Below are positions 50,671 through 59,070 of a DNA stretch of 64,000 bases, in pieces; position 1 is the first letter of the stretch, and the number at the start of each line of letters is the position of its first letter. The stretch is from positions 1-64,000 of the forward strand of contig JAFTKC010000019.1 of NCBI GenBank assembly GCA_017456055.1. The letters run 5' to 3'. Below the pieces are notes generated by a model. It made no database searches. It worked only from the letters and a program-made list of their open reading frames with translations, and was not told the origin of the DNA. Source of the stretch: Clostridia bacterium. GTDB lineage: Bacteria; Bacillota; Clostridia; Christensenellales; Borkfalkiaceae. Both the position numbers and the translations under genes were made by a program.

Positions 50671-51108
50671 ATGAAAGCGATAGTTCAAAGGGTGCTAAGC
50701 GCCAACTTAAAAGTAGATGGTGAATTGATATCAAAAATTGAAAAAGGATACGTGGTTTTTTTAGGTGTAAAGAAAGGTGATACTAAATTAGATGCCGACT
50801 ATTATATTAAAAAAATTCCAACTCTTAGAATTTTTAAAGATGAAAATGGAAAGATAAATAAATCTATTCTAGACGTAGGTGGAGAGATTTTATTAGTTTC
50901 TCAGTTTACTTTATACGCAGATTCTTCGCACGGCAATCGCCCAAGTTTTATAGAAGCAGAAGTTCCCGAAAAGGCTAACGAACTTTACGAATATGTGAAA
51001 GAAGGGCTTATAAAACAAGGACTAACGGTAAAGACGGGCGTGTTTGGGGCAGATATGAAGATATCGCAAATTAACGACGGACCTTTTACCATAATATTAG
51101 AAAAATAA
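50671..51108 (+). CDS. dtd: D-aminoacyl-tRNA deacylase
   Basis: A 145-residue enzyme that hydrolyses D-amino acids, and Gly on tRNA-Ala, from tRNA. It has the family motifs MKAIVQRVLSANLKVDG, LLVSQFTLYAD and the C-terminal NDGPFTIILE. Length is standard. An AAGGATAA sequence lies before the ATG. It is a single-gene unit with its own promoter and terminator. Confidence 0.95.
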   Translation: MKAIVQRVLSANLKVDGELISKIEKGYVVFLGVKKGDTKLDADYYIKKIPTLRIFKDENGKINKSILDVGGEILLVSQFTLYADSSHGNRPSFIEAEVPEKANELYEYVKEGLIKQGLTVKTGVFGADMKISQINDGPFTIILEK

Positions 51109-51112
51109 AAAG

Positions 51113-51136
51113 ACGGCTTTACAAAAAGCCGTTTTT
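51113..51136. terminator. Terminator between dtd and the thioesterase gene
   Basis: ACGGCTTT and AAAGCCGT arms with TTTTT tail; the convergent genes likely share it. Confidence 0.78.
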
Positions 51137-51147
51137 ATTTTAGATTT

Positions 51148-51870
51148 TTATTTTAGTTTAACGTTTATAAAAGTGCATAATTTTTGCTCTTTTAGTATTC
51201 CTACCGTAAAGCCATTTTCCTTTTCTATAAATCTAATAGACAAGTCGTCGCCCTCAAAGCACTGAGAAACGTAGTGAATTTCAATCTCAAAAATATCTAA
51301 AGATTCAAGTTCTTTAGTGGATAGACAAGAGAGCATAGCCCTTAGATATGCTAAATTGTTCATATGGTGGCTTAAATCAATGTCGGTAGATTTAACCTTA
51401 TATGAAAACTCACGGTTAAAAGTGGAAAAATCGTCGGTTATCTTTAGCCAAGGCTCGTCTAAAATCGTCTCTTCGCTGTGAATTAAATAGTCGGGATACG
51501 CAACCGAGTGTTTTGCAACCCTAAAAGATGATTTATCAAGCATAACCCACTCGGATTTAGCAAAGGCAAAATCGCCGTCATTATCGAAGAGTTTACAAAA
51601 CCTATTAGAACGGACAAGTTGTGGTTTAATGGGCCAAGTGGATAGGGTAAAGTCTTCTAGAAGATTAGGTCTTCTATAAAAACGGAATTTATTTTTTGTT
51701 ATTACCCAAAAGAGATTGTGTTTTGCTAAATCTGGAGCAGCGACTTTCATTAACTTTCCGTGCTCGGTAGCGCAATCTAGAAAGGCGGTAAACATACTAA
51801 GTTCAGTTAGTTTTGCGCTAAAATCACAATCGCTCATTTTTACTGTAAAATTTTTATTATATATTTCCAT
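51148..51870 (-). CDS. Acyl-ACP thioesterase
   Basis: A 240-residue protein with two hot-dog folds in tandem. The second carries STDIDLSHHMNNLAYLRAM, with the Asp/His/Asn arrangement of FatA/FatB-like bacterial thioesterases. The first has NLFWVITKNKFRFYRRP. It releases fatty acids from acyl-carrier protein. AGGTGA precedes the ATG at 51870. It stands alone on the minus strand. Confidence 0.85.
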   Translation of the reverse strand: MEIYNKNFTVKMSDCDFSAKLTELSMFTAFLDCATEHGKLMKVAAPDLAKHNLFWVITKNKFRFYRRPNLLEDFTLSTWPIKPQLVRSNRFCKLFDNDGDFAFAKSEWVMLDKSSFRVAKHSVAYPDYLIHSEETILDEPWLKITDDFSTFNREFSYKVKSTDIDLSHHMNNLAYLRAMLSCLSTKELESLDIFEIEIHYVSQCFEGDDLSIRFIEKENGFTVGILKEQKLCTFINVKLK

Positions 51871-51972
51871 AATTCACCTAATAAAATTATATCATAAATT
51901 GTTAAAAAAGCAAGCGAAAAGATAGATAGGCGACTTAAATTTTAAATTGTGAAAATATGTAGATATTTTCAT

Positions 51973-52001
51973 TTGACAACCATAATTTAAAGTGCTAAAC
52001 T
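51973..52001 (+). promoter_or_regulatory. Antiporter gene promoter
   Basis: TTGACA (51973-51978), 17-base spacer, TAAACT (51996-52001), 33 bases before the start codon. Confidence 0.68.
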
Positions 52002-52033
52002 ATCAGTCGAAAATAAATAAGAAGGAAATAGTT

Positions 52034-53341
52034 ATGTCAAATACGGCAACAATATTACTTAGTCTATCCATCGCTTTATTAGCAGGCTTACTTTTAACTA
52101 GATTAGCGAGCAAATTAAAACTTCCCGCAGTCACGGCGTATCTAGTTGCTGGTATTTTAGTCGGTCCGTTTTGTTTAGGAGCGTTAAATCTTCCAGGGAT
52201 TGGGCTAAGTAGCGAACAAGTAAAAAGCTTTACAATTTTATCGGATATTGCACTAGGCTTTATAGCCTTTTCAATGGGCAATGAATTTAGATTGGCTCAA
52301 CTCAAAGCCATCGGTAAACAAGCGACCATAATCGGTATAGTTCAAGGCTTAGTTGCAGCGCTTTTGGTTGATATCGTGCTCATAGGTTTACACTTTATAA
52401 TTCCCGACAAACTATCACTAGGTGCGGCAATCGTATTGGGCGCAGCAGCAACTGCAACAGCACCTGCTGCAACTTTAATGGTGGTTAAGCAATATAAAGC
52501 AAAGGGAAAATTAACGGATATTTTACTTCCCGTAGTTGCTATTGACGATGCAGTGGGTTTAGTAGTATTTGCAATATCTTTCGGTGTGGCAAAATCACTA
52601 AGTGCTGGACCGGTGCAACTTTTAAACGTTATTTTAGAGCCTTTGCTTGAAGTAGTTTTATCACTTGGTTTAGGCTTTATAATGGGCATAATCTTTAACT
52701 TTGTAGAAAGATTTTTCCATTCAAGGTCAAAGCGTATGGCGGTGACCGTGACCTTCGTGCTTATGACCGTTGCGATTTCTAGCATAAAATTTGAAGTCGG
52801 TGGAATACATATTGGATTTTCATCTCTTTTATCGTGTATGATGTTAGGTTCGGTGTTCTGCAACCTATGTGACGTTAGCGAAGAGTTAATGAATAGAGCG
52901 GATAGATGGACGGCTCCTATTTTAATTTTATTTTTCGTGTTAAGTGGTGCGGAACTAGAATTGTCAGTATTTACCGATTTTGTAGTAGTGCTTATTGGTG
53001 TTGCGTATATAATTTCAAGGTCTTTGGGAAAATATTTGGGCGCAGGAATGACTGCAAAACTTACTAAGTGTGACGATAGTATAGTAAAATATCTCGGCAT
53101 AACCTTATTGCCGCAAGCGGGAGTTGCTTTAGGAATGGCGTTAAAGGCGACTGAACTAGGTCCTGACGGGGCAGTAGTTAGAAACATAGTTTTATTCGCA
53201 GTATTGATTTACGAACTAATTGGTCCATATCTTACCAAAATTGCGCTTACTAAGGCGGGCGACATTAAGCCTGAAGGCAAGATTAGTGCGAGAGGCGAAA
53301 AAATTAAAAGCAGTATACATCGTGAGGAAACTCATCAATAA
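52034..53341 (+). CDS. Cation/proton antiporter (CPA2-like)
   Basis: A 435-residue protein with 12 or so hydrophobic helices. The start LLAGLLLTRLASKLKLPAVTAYLVAGILVGP and the core GAAATATAPAATLMVVKQYKAKGKLTDILLPVVAIDDAVGL are typical of the Kef/NapA branch. The latter has Asp-Asp in the ion-binding region. A C-terminal RCK domain is absent. It exchanges Na+ or K+ for protons; the ion is not determined. AAGGA fixes the start at 52034. It is transcribed alone. Confidence 0.85.
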   Translation: MSNTATILLSLSIALLAGLLLTRLASKLKLPAVTAYLVAGILVGPFCLGALNLPGIGLSSEQVKSFTILSDIALGFIAFSMGNEFRLAQLKAIGKQATIIGIVQGLVAALLVDIVLIGLHFIIPDKLSLGAAIVLGAAATATAPAATLMVVKQYKAKGKLTDILLPVVAIDDAVGLVVFAISFGVAKSLSAGPVQLLNVILEPLLEVVLSLGLGFIMGIIFNFVERFFHSRSKRMAVTVTFVLMTVAISSIKFEVGGIHIGFSSLLSCMMLGSVFCNLCDVSEELMNRADRWTAPILILFFVLSGAELELSVFTDFVVVLIGVAYIISRSLGKYLGAGMTAKLTKCDDSIVKYLGITLLPQAGVALGMALKATELGPDGAVVRNIVLFAVLIYELIGPYLTKIALTKAGDIKPEGKISARGEKIKSSIHREETHQ

Positions 53342-53345
53342 AAAC

Positions 53346-53383
53346 AAAAAAGTTCCGTTTTCAGCAAGAAGACGGAATTTTTT
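53346..53383 (+). terminator. Intrinsic terminator after the antiporter
   Basis: TTCCGT and ACGGAA core stem flanked by A and T runs, shortly after the stop. Confidence 0.68.
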
Positions 53384-53392
53384 AATTTGCTA

Positions 53393-53421
53393 TTGACAAA
53401 CTAATATAGGTAAATTATAAT
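53393..53421 (+). promoter_or_regulatory. Promoter of the small membrane protein
   Basis: TTGACA (53393-53398), 17-base spacer, perfect TATAAT (53416-53421), 20 bases before the ATG. One of the strongest promoter matches in the window. Confidence 0.78.
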
Positions 53422-53440
53422 AAGAAAAAAGGGGAGTTTT

Positions 53441-53824
53441 ATGAAAAATTCTAAGGGATTAAATATTTTCCTATTGGTTTTAGAAATATTAGTGGGAATA
53501 ATTCTAGTTGGCACGCTTGCTTTTTGTATCGCAGCGACTATTCAAGTTAAAAACGATATAGATGAAAACGGCTGGGCTGCTTTGGGGTTGGTAATAGTAA
53601 TACTTTACGGGCTTATTGGCAACGGCGCAGGTTTTATACTTTCTCTTGTAGGTTTAATAACTTCTTGTGTGTCGAGAAGTAATTTATCAAAGGGTGAGCC
53701 AAGCGAACAAGTTGCATATTTAAAGAAAAAAAGAAAAACAGATATAACGCTATTTATAGTATTTATGGTTTTAGCAGTCATATTTTCAATAGCAGAAATA
53801 CTATTTATGAACGTAATAAATTAA
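53441..53824 (+). CDS. Small membrane protein of unknown function
   Basis: A 127-residue protein with three hydrophobic helices (about 8-32, 45-75 and 102-123) and a basic segment before the last one (YLKKKRKTD). I do not recognise a family. It has a near-consensus promoter, a GGGG-type ribosome site and its own terminator, so it is probably well expressed as a single gene. Confidence 0.7.
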   Translation: MKNSKGLNIFLLVLEILVGIILVGTLAFCIAATIQVKNDIDENGWAALGLVIVILYGLIGNGAGFILSLVGLITSCVSRSNLSKGEPSEQVAYLKKKRKTDITLFIVFMVLAVIFSIAEILFMNVIN

Positions 53825-53840
53825 AGAAGTTAAAAAATAT

Positions 53841-53869
53841 AGCCAAGCGAAAAATTCGCTTGGCTTTTT
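53841..53869. terminator. Terminator between convergent genes
   Basis: AGCCAAGCGAA and TTCGCTTGGCT arms with TTTTT, between the membrane protein and sepF. Confidence 0.8.
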
Positions 53870-53883
53870 ACTTTTAAATTAAA

Positions 53884-54228
53884 TTATTGATTAACTTCAA
53901 TGCCTTGTGGGGAGAACATAAAGATATTTTTTTCCATTTCGTAAACGCCACCACCGATAGCGTAGATAGCACCGGAAAGCATATCTAAAATTCTAATAGA
54001 AGTTTCAGTTTTGAGTTCGGTTAAATGAACTATAGCCGTCTTATTGCTTTTAAGTGCGTCTATGATTTTTTCCACGTCTTTATAGGAAGTAGGACTAAAA
54101 ATGGCAACGGGGCCTTTAGTTCCTTCCGTTTGAGTTATAGGCTCTCTTTCGGTAGAAAAAAGTCTTTCTTCTCTTTTACTTGCTTGATTGGATCTTGGTT
54201 CTCTTCCAAACAAATCAAAAACACCCAT
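53884..54228 (-). CDS. sepF: Cell division protein SepF
   Basis: A 114-residue protein. An N-terminal region with little sequence character begins MGVFDLFGREP and is shorter than in most SepF. The C-terminal SepF core has SYKDVEKIIDALKSNKTAIVHL, ILDMLSGAIYAIGG and IFMFSPQGIEV. It links FtsZ to the membrane. The start overlaps the yggS stop by one base. yggS next to sepF is the usual arrangement in Gram-positive division clusters, but here both sit at the end of a dap operon. Confidence 0.92.
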   Translation of the reverse strand: MGVFDLFGREPRSNQASKREERLFSTEREPITQTEGTKGPVAIFSPTSYKDVEKIIDALKSNKTAIVHLTELKTETSIRILDMLSGAIYAIGGGVYEMEKNIFMFSPQGIEVNQ

Positions 54229-54899
54229 TATTTCACCTCGTAATTTCTTTTTCCAAATAGGATAGAGCCGAGTCTTATCATATTACTGCCGTTAGAGATG
54301 GCAATTTCATAATCTCCACTCATACCCATAGAAAGAAATTTTATATTTTCATTTATTAGTTTAAGCCTATCTAGTAGACTTCTCATTTTAATAGTTAACT
54401 TTGCTAAATACTCTTTGTCGTCACTCTTAGGGAGCATAGCCATAAGTCCAACTAAATTAACGTTGTTTAGGCTTAGTATCTCCTTAGCAGTTTCTATAGC
54501 GTTATCGGGGTTAATGCCACTTTTAGATAATTCTCCACCGATATTAACTTCCATCAAAACGTCTTGAACGGCGTTTATTTTTTTTGCTTGCTTGTCTATT
54601 TCAATCGCTAAGTGAAAACTATCAACCGAGTGAATTAAATCGACTTTGCCAACTAGATATTTAACTTTGTTAGTTTGTAAGTGCCCGATAAAGTGTTGTC
54701 TGGCGCTTTTATCTATAAATTCCGTTTTTTCTCTAAACTCTTGAACTCTATTTTCGGCAACGACTTCAAGCCCAAGTTTAACGGCCTCGTTAATAATTTC
54801 TACGGGAACGGTTTTAGTTGCGCCAACTAGTGTTATTTTCTCGCCTAAATTATTGCCTTTACTAATTTTTGTTAGAATATCAAGAAGATTATTTTGCAT
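54228..54899 (-). CDS. yggS: YggS-family PLP homeostasis protein
   Basis: A 223-residue single-domain PLP-binding barrel. It has LVGATKTVPVEII with the PLP lysine, VVAENRVQEF, HFIGHLQTNKVK, LMEVNIGGELSKSG, LVGLMAMLP, LSMGMSGDYEIAI and NMIRLGSILFG. It buffers free PLP and affects amino acid metabolism. It overlaps dapB by 11 bases and sepF by one, so all three are translationally linked. Confidence 0.94.
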   Translation of the reverse strand: MQNNLLDILTKISKGNNLGEKITLVGATKTVPVEIINEAVKLGLEVVAENRVQEFREKTEFIDKSARQHFIGHLQTNKVKYLVGKVDLIHSVDSFHLAIEIDKQAKKINAVQDVLMEVNIGGELSKSGINPDNAIETAKEILSLNNVNLVGLMAMLPKSDDKEYLAKLTIKMRSLLDRLKLINENIKFLSMGMSGDYEIAISNGSNMIRLGSILFGKRNYEVK

Positions 54900-55650
54900 T
54901 TGCTTTTAGAACGTCGTCCATATTGAATAGACCGCAGGTTTTACCTTTCATAAATATTGCAGCCCTAACTGCGCCGTTTGCAAAAACCGAACGGTCGGTA
55001 GCCGTGTGAGAAATGGTGACGGTCTCGTTATTTCCTGCAAAAATAACGTCGTGCTCACCAACAATTGAGCCCCCACGAACTGCGTGAATACCAATTTCAT
55101 TAGCATCTCTCTTGCCAACCATACCTTCTCTGCCATAAACGTAGAATTTTTCAGGACAAACTTCCTTTACGCCGTCGGCGAGCATTAAAGCCGTTCCACT
55201 AGGTGCATCGACTTTATTGTGATGATGTTTTTCTATAATTTCAACGTCAAATCCGTAAAGTTTTTTAGCGATAGTTTTAACTGCATCTAAAATAGCGTTA
55301 ACACCAATCGACATGTTTGCCGAACGGAAGATAGCAACGCTTTTACTTGCCTCGTTAATTTTTTCAATTTGCTCTTCGGTATAACCGGTAGGGCAGAGTA
55401 CGACTGGAGTTTTAGTTTTTATAGCGTATTCTAAAAGGGCGTCTAGCGAATTAGCAGAAGAAAAGTCTATTATAACGTCCACGTTGCCGTTGATATAATT
55501 AAAACTTTGGTAGATAGGGAAGTTAGCGTCTGAAAAATCGTTGTTCAAGTCGATTCCACAAACGGCTTGTACGTTATCTAACTCTAAGCAAGCCTCTCTA
55601 ACTTTTTTGCCCATACGCCCACTTGCGCCAACGATAGCAATTTTAGTCAT
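54889..55650 (-). CDS. dapB: 4-hydroxy-tetrahydrodipicolinate reductase
   Basis: A 253-residue NAD(P)H enzyme. It begins with IAIVGASGRMGKKV and has the catalytic region EIIEKHHHNKVDAPSGTA and VRGGSIVGEHDVIFAG. It reduces the DapA product on the way to diaminopimelate and lysine. It starts four bases after dapA. Confidence 0.95.
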   Translation of the reverse strand: MTKIAIVGASGRMGKKVREACLELDNVQAVCGIDLNNDFSDANFPIYQSFNYINGNVDVIIDFSSANSLDALLEYAIKTKTPVVLCPTGYTEEQIEKINEASKSVAIFRSANMSIGVNAILDAVKTIAKKLYGFDVEIIEKHHHNKVDAPSGTALMLADGVKEVCPEKFYVYGREGMVGKRDANEIGIHAVRGGSIVGEHDVIFAGNNETVTISHTATDRSVFANGAVRAAIFMKGKTCGLFNMDDVLKANAK

Positions 55651-55654
55651 AATT

Positions 55655-56548
55655 TTACCCCTTTATTTGCAAACCGAAGTTTGTTAAAATCTTTTTCATT
55701 TCATTAACTTGATAAGGTTCAAGTTCAGTTAAAGGCGCACGAAGAATACCCTTGCCAAGACCAATGAGTTCACTTGCTTTTTTAACGGGAATAGGGTTAA
55801 CTTCGCAAAACATAATGTCGATTAAAGGAAGTAGTCTTTCTTGTAAAAGGTTAGCCTCCATATTTCTGCCTGCGGAGAATAATCTATAAACGTCGCCAAC
55901 TTCCTTTGGTGCGATATTACTTGCAACCGAAATTAGCCCCTCAGAGCCGATAGATAGCATTGCTAGGTTAAGGTTGTCGTCGCCAGAATAGAGAGCGGTT
56001 TTTCCACGAATTAAACGGGCAGTTTCACCGATTTGCTCCATATTACCACACGCTTCTTTAATGCCGCCAATATTTTTGTGTTCAGCGATTTCTGCCATTG
56101 TTTTTGGCAAGATGTTGACGCCCGTTCTCGCGGGAACGTTATAGCACAAAACGGGAATATCAACGCTATCGCAAATATCGTTATAATATTTAACTAAACC
56201 CTTTTGCGTGCATTTATTGTAGTAGGGGGTGACAACCAAAAGACCGTCAGCCCCAATTTTTTGCGCTAATTGGCTCTTTTCGATAGCCTTTTTAGTGCAG
56301 TTAGAACCAGAGCCTAAGATGAACTTAACTCTACCTGCAATTTTTTCGTAAGAGAACTTAGCAACGGCTTCGTATTCGTCGTCGGTAATAGTAGGCGCTT
56401 CGCCCGTAGTACCTAGAATACATAGTGCGTCGATTTGATTTTCAATTTGAAAGTCAATTTGTTTGCCTAAAGCCTCAAAGTCTATTCCGTCTTCAGTAAA
56501 AGGTGTGATGGCTGCGGTACAAGTTCCGCTAAAAATAGTTTTATTCAT
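55655..56548 (-). CDS. dapA: 4-hydroxy-tetrahydrodipicolinate synthase
   Basis: A 297-residue aldolase-type enzyme. It has GTTGEAPTIT, TPYYNKCTQKGL with the catalytic Tyr, YNVPARTGVNI, and the Schiff-base lysine in GGIKEACGN. It condenses pyruvate with aspartate semialdehyde. It lies nine bases after asd. Length is normal. Confidence 0.95.
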   Translation of the reverse strand: MNKTIFSGTCTAAITPFTEDGIDFEALGKQIDFQIENQIDALCILGTTGEAPTITDDEYEAVAKFSYEKIAGRVKFILGSGSNCTKKAIEKSQLAQKIGADGLLVVTPYYNKCTQKGLVKYYNDICDSVDIPVLCYNVPARTGVNILPKTMAEIAEHKNIGGIKEACGNMEQIGETARLIRGKTALYSGDDNLNLAMLSIGSEGLISVASNIAPKEVGDVYRLFSAGRNMEANLLQERLLPLIDIMFCEVNPIPVKKASELIGLGKGILRAPLTELEPYQVNEMKKILTNFGLQIKG

Positions 56549-56557
56549 TAAAAACTC

Positions 56558-57571
56558 CTAGATTTTTTTACCTAAAGCACCAAGTTCGATGGCTTTTTCG
56601 GCAATTTGAACGGCGTTAGTAGCAGCGCCCTTTCTAATGTTATCTGCAACAACCCAAAGGTTAACGCCACTTTCAACGGTGTCGTCAAGTCTAATTCTGC
56701 CGATGAAAACATCGTTTTTGTTTTCAGCGGTCAAAGGCATAGGGTACAAGAGTTTATCTGGCTCGTCTTGAATAACTATGCCCTCAGCCTTAGAAAGAAC
56801 TTCTTTTACGCCCTCTAAAGTACATGGTTTGTTAAACTCAATGTTTATAGATTCGCTATGACCGAAGTATACGGGCACGCGAACGCAGGTAGCGGTGACT
56901 TTAATATCTTCATCACCGAGAATTTTCTTAGTTTCAAAAATCATTTTATCTTCTTCTTTGGTGTAGCCGTTATCCATAAAAACGTCGATATGAGGTAAGC
57001 AGTTGCCAAAGATAGGGTAAGGGAATTTTTGAGGCGCTTCGCCACAAATTCCACCCTTAAGGTCGTTAAAGCCCTTAGCGCCTGCGCCCGAAACTGCTTG
57101 GTAGGTAGAGTAAATAACTCTCTTTATGCCGAAAGCCTCGTGTAAAGGCTTTAAGGCTACTACTGCTTGAATAGTAGAGCAGTTAGGGTTTGCTATAATA
57201 TTATTATGCCAAAGGATATCATTTGCATTACACTCAGGAACAACTAGAGGAACGCGTTCGTCTCTACGCCAGCAACTAGAGTTGTCTATAACGAGAGTGC
57301 CCTTTTTAGCAAAGATTGGAGCAAAATTTTTACTAGTTTCGCCACCTGCAGAAAAGAGAGCAATATCAACTGGATATTTATCGATATTTTCTTCCGTCAA
57401 CTCAATAACGGTGTGTGGTTTACCCATAAAGTCTATAACTTTACCCGCAGACTTGCTAGATGCGAATAAAAAATAATTTTCAACCGGAAGGTTTTTTTCT
57501 GCTAAAACTTCTAAAAATTTGTTGCCTACCATACCGGTAGCGCCAACGACAGCAACGTTGTACTTTTTCAT
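56558..57571 (-). CDS. asd: Aspartate-semialdehyde dehydrogenase
   Basis: A 337-residue enzyme. The NADP loop is VAVVGATGMVGNKFLEVL. The catalytic Cys lies in NPNCSTIQAVVAL. SGAGAKGFNDL and TCVRVPVYFGHSESINIEF are also conserved. It reduces aspartyl phosphate to the semialdehyde that feeds DapA, and Thr and Met synthesis. It is the first gene of the operon. Confidence 0.95.
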   Translation of the reverse strand: MKKYNVAVVGATGMVGNKFLEVLAEKNLPVENYFLFASSKSAGKVIDFMGKPHTVIELTEENIDKYPVDIALFSAGGETSKNFAPIFAKKGTLVIDNSSCWRRDERVPLVVPECNANDILWHNNIIANPNCSTIQAVVALKPLHEAFGIKRVIYSTYQAVSGAGAKGFNDLKGGICGEAPQKFPYPIFGNCLPHIDVFMDNGYTKEEDKMIFETKKILGDEDIKVTATCVRVPVYFGHSESINIEFNKPCTLEGVKEVLSKAEGIVIQDEPDKLLYPMPLTAENKNDVFIGRIRLDDTVESGVNLWVVADNIRKGAATNAVQIAEKAIELGALGKKI

Positions 57572-57614
57572 AAGATGTCTTCCTTTTTATATGTAATATA
57601 ATATTATTTAATTT

Positions 57615-57643
57615 AGTCTAACAAAAATAAGTTTAAAAGTCAA
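57615..57643 (-). promoter_or_regulatory. Promoter of the asd-dap operon
   Basis: On the minus strand TTGACT, 17-base spacer, TAGACT. The leader is about 35 bases, too short for a lysine riboswitch. Confidence 0.62.
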
Positions 57644-57682
57644 AGAAAAGTTAAACTTTTTTCATTATGTGTTAAAAAATGT

Positions 57683-57711
57683 TTGAAAAATTTCGAGATT
57701 TAGTATACACT
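57683..57711 (+). promoter_or_regulatory. Promoter of the multi-helix membrane protein gene
   Basis: TTGAAA (57683-57688), 17-base spacer, TACACT (57706-57711). Divergent from the asd promoter. Confidence 0.5.
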
Positions 57712-57754
57712 ATATTGTGAGTAATGATGATTACTTCTAAAGGAGAACTAGTAA

Positions 57755-59026
57755 GTGGGTAAAAGGACTGAAAGATTAGTCAATAGATTATTGATGGGAA
57801 AGGAAAAGAGCGAAGATTTTGCAAGAGCCTCTCTTCCGTCGAATAGATGGGAATTGTTTTGGGATATTTTTAAGGGCAGTTTTTGGAAACTAGTGCTCGT
57901 AAACTTGCTTATTTTACTCTTCTGCTTGCCACTTGTTTTATTGGTGTATTATCGCGACGTAGTTGGGAAAAATTACGCAAATATTTACCCCTTTGCTCAG
58001 GGTTTTGGCGTGGGGTATCAAGCGCCGTATACCATGCAGGGATTTGCCGAAAGTATTGCTTATAACGCAAATATGGTGGTTTATCTTGCCTTGCCGATTG
58101 TAATGTTTATAGCCGCAGTTGGTATATCGGGTGGTGCGTACACCATAAGAAATATGGTTTGGACTGAAGGTGTTTTCGTCTCAAACGATTTTTGGAAAGG
58201 TATCAAGCAAAACTATAGACAAATACTTTTAATTTCACTAATATTCTCTTTAGTTTTTTACTTGACGATATTGTCTTCGTCACTCGCAAGATATAATATA
58301 GCAAGTGGTGCTCCAAACGTTTGGGTATATTACGTTTTAGAGATTTTATCATACGTTATCTTGGTTTACTACTCGTTGATGACTCTTCACATGATAACGC
58401 TATCAGTCACTTACGAATTAACGACGTGGCAAGTAATTAGAAACTCTTTTTACGTGACTTTAGCCTTTTTTCCACTAAGTTTATTCTTTGGAATAGTTGC
58501 GCTAATTCCGTTTGGATTCTTGCTTGTTTCAGAGCAAATTCCACTACTCACATTTATCTTGGTAGTAGTGTTATTGTTGATGGGCTTTTCTTTCGCTCTT
58601 TTGGTGTGGACAAACTACTCTCAATGGACGTTTGATAAGTTTATAAACGATATGGTTCCTGGTGCTAAAAAGAATCGTGGTATTTACGAAAAATATAAAG
58701 CGCCTTCAACAGAAAAGACTTTAAGTCAATATAAGGCAATTAGTAGAAATAGCCTAAATTCAAGACCTATTAAGCCTATAACTGACGAAGAGATTACTCT
58801 AGTAGAACTCCCACAATCGTTCAGTAGAGAAGACTTGGAGAGATTAAAGGCAAGTAAGACCGCTATGTACGAAGACAATAAAAAGTATATAGAAGAACAT
58901 AAAAACGACGAGAAATATCAACCTACCGAAGAAGAGTTAAAGGCTCAAAAGGAATCAAGGGCAAGGGCAAAGAAAGTAGAGCAAGCGAAGAAGATATTAA
59001 AACGTCACGAAAAATATAAAAAATAA
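57755..59026 (+). CDS. Multi-helix membrane protein, possibly DUF624/YesL-like
   Basis: A 423-residue protein with about six hydrophobic helices between residues 45 and 290, then a charged, probably coiled-coil cytoplasmic tail (about 310-423) very rich in Lys and Glu. The helical part loosely resembles the YesL/DUF624 family (LVNLLILLFCLPLVLL). No enzyme motif is visible. The start is GTG with AAGGAG at good distance. The gene stands alone before a hairpin terminator. Confidence 0.65.
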   Translation: MGKRTERLVNRLLMGKEKSEDFARASLPSNRWELFWDIFKGSFWKLVLVNLLILLFCLPLVLLVYYRDVVGKNYANIYPFAQGFGVGYQAPYTMQGFAESIAYNANMVVYLALPIVMFIAAVGISGGAYTIRNMVWTEGVFVSNDFWKGIKQNYRQILLISLIFSLVFYLTILSSSLARYNIASGAPNVWVYYVLEILSYVILVYYSLMTLHMITLSVTYELTTWQVIRNSFYVTLAFFPLSLFFGIVALIPFGFLLVSEQIPLLTFILVVVLLLMGFSFALLVWTNYSQWTFDKFINDMVPGAKKNRGIYEKYKAPSTEKTLSQYKAISRNSLNSRPIKPITDEEITLVELPQSFSREDLERLKASKTAMYEDNKKYIEEHKNDEKYQPTEEELKAQKESRARAKKVEQAKKILKRHEKYKK

Positions 59027-59031
59027 AGAGA

Positions 59032-59058
59032 AAAACGCCGTGTAAATCACGGCGTTTT
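59032..59058 (+). terminator. Hairpin between the membrane protein and hslO
   Basis: AAAACGCCGTG and CACGGCGTTTT arms. The 3' arm runs directly into AAGGAT, the probable ribosome site of hslO, so the hairpin may also affect that gene. Confidence 0.68.
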
Positions 59059-59070
59059 AAGGATAAAAAA

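Noticed and set aside
52342-53187. A 281-codon antisense frame over the antiporter
   Set aside because: It mirrors codon bias of a hydrophobic gene, has no ribosome site or recognisable motif, and the sense gene is clear.
57572-57643. Lysine riboswitch ahead of asd
   Set aside because: The leader after the predicted promoter is only about 35 bases and holds no conserved fold.
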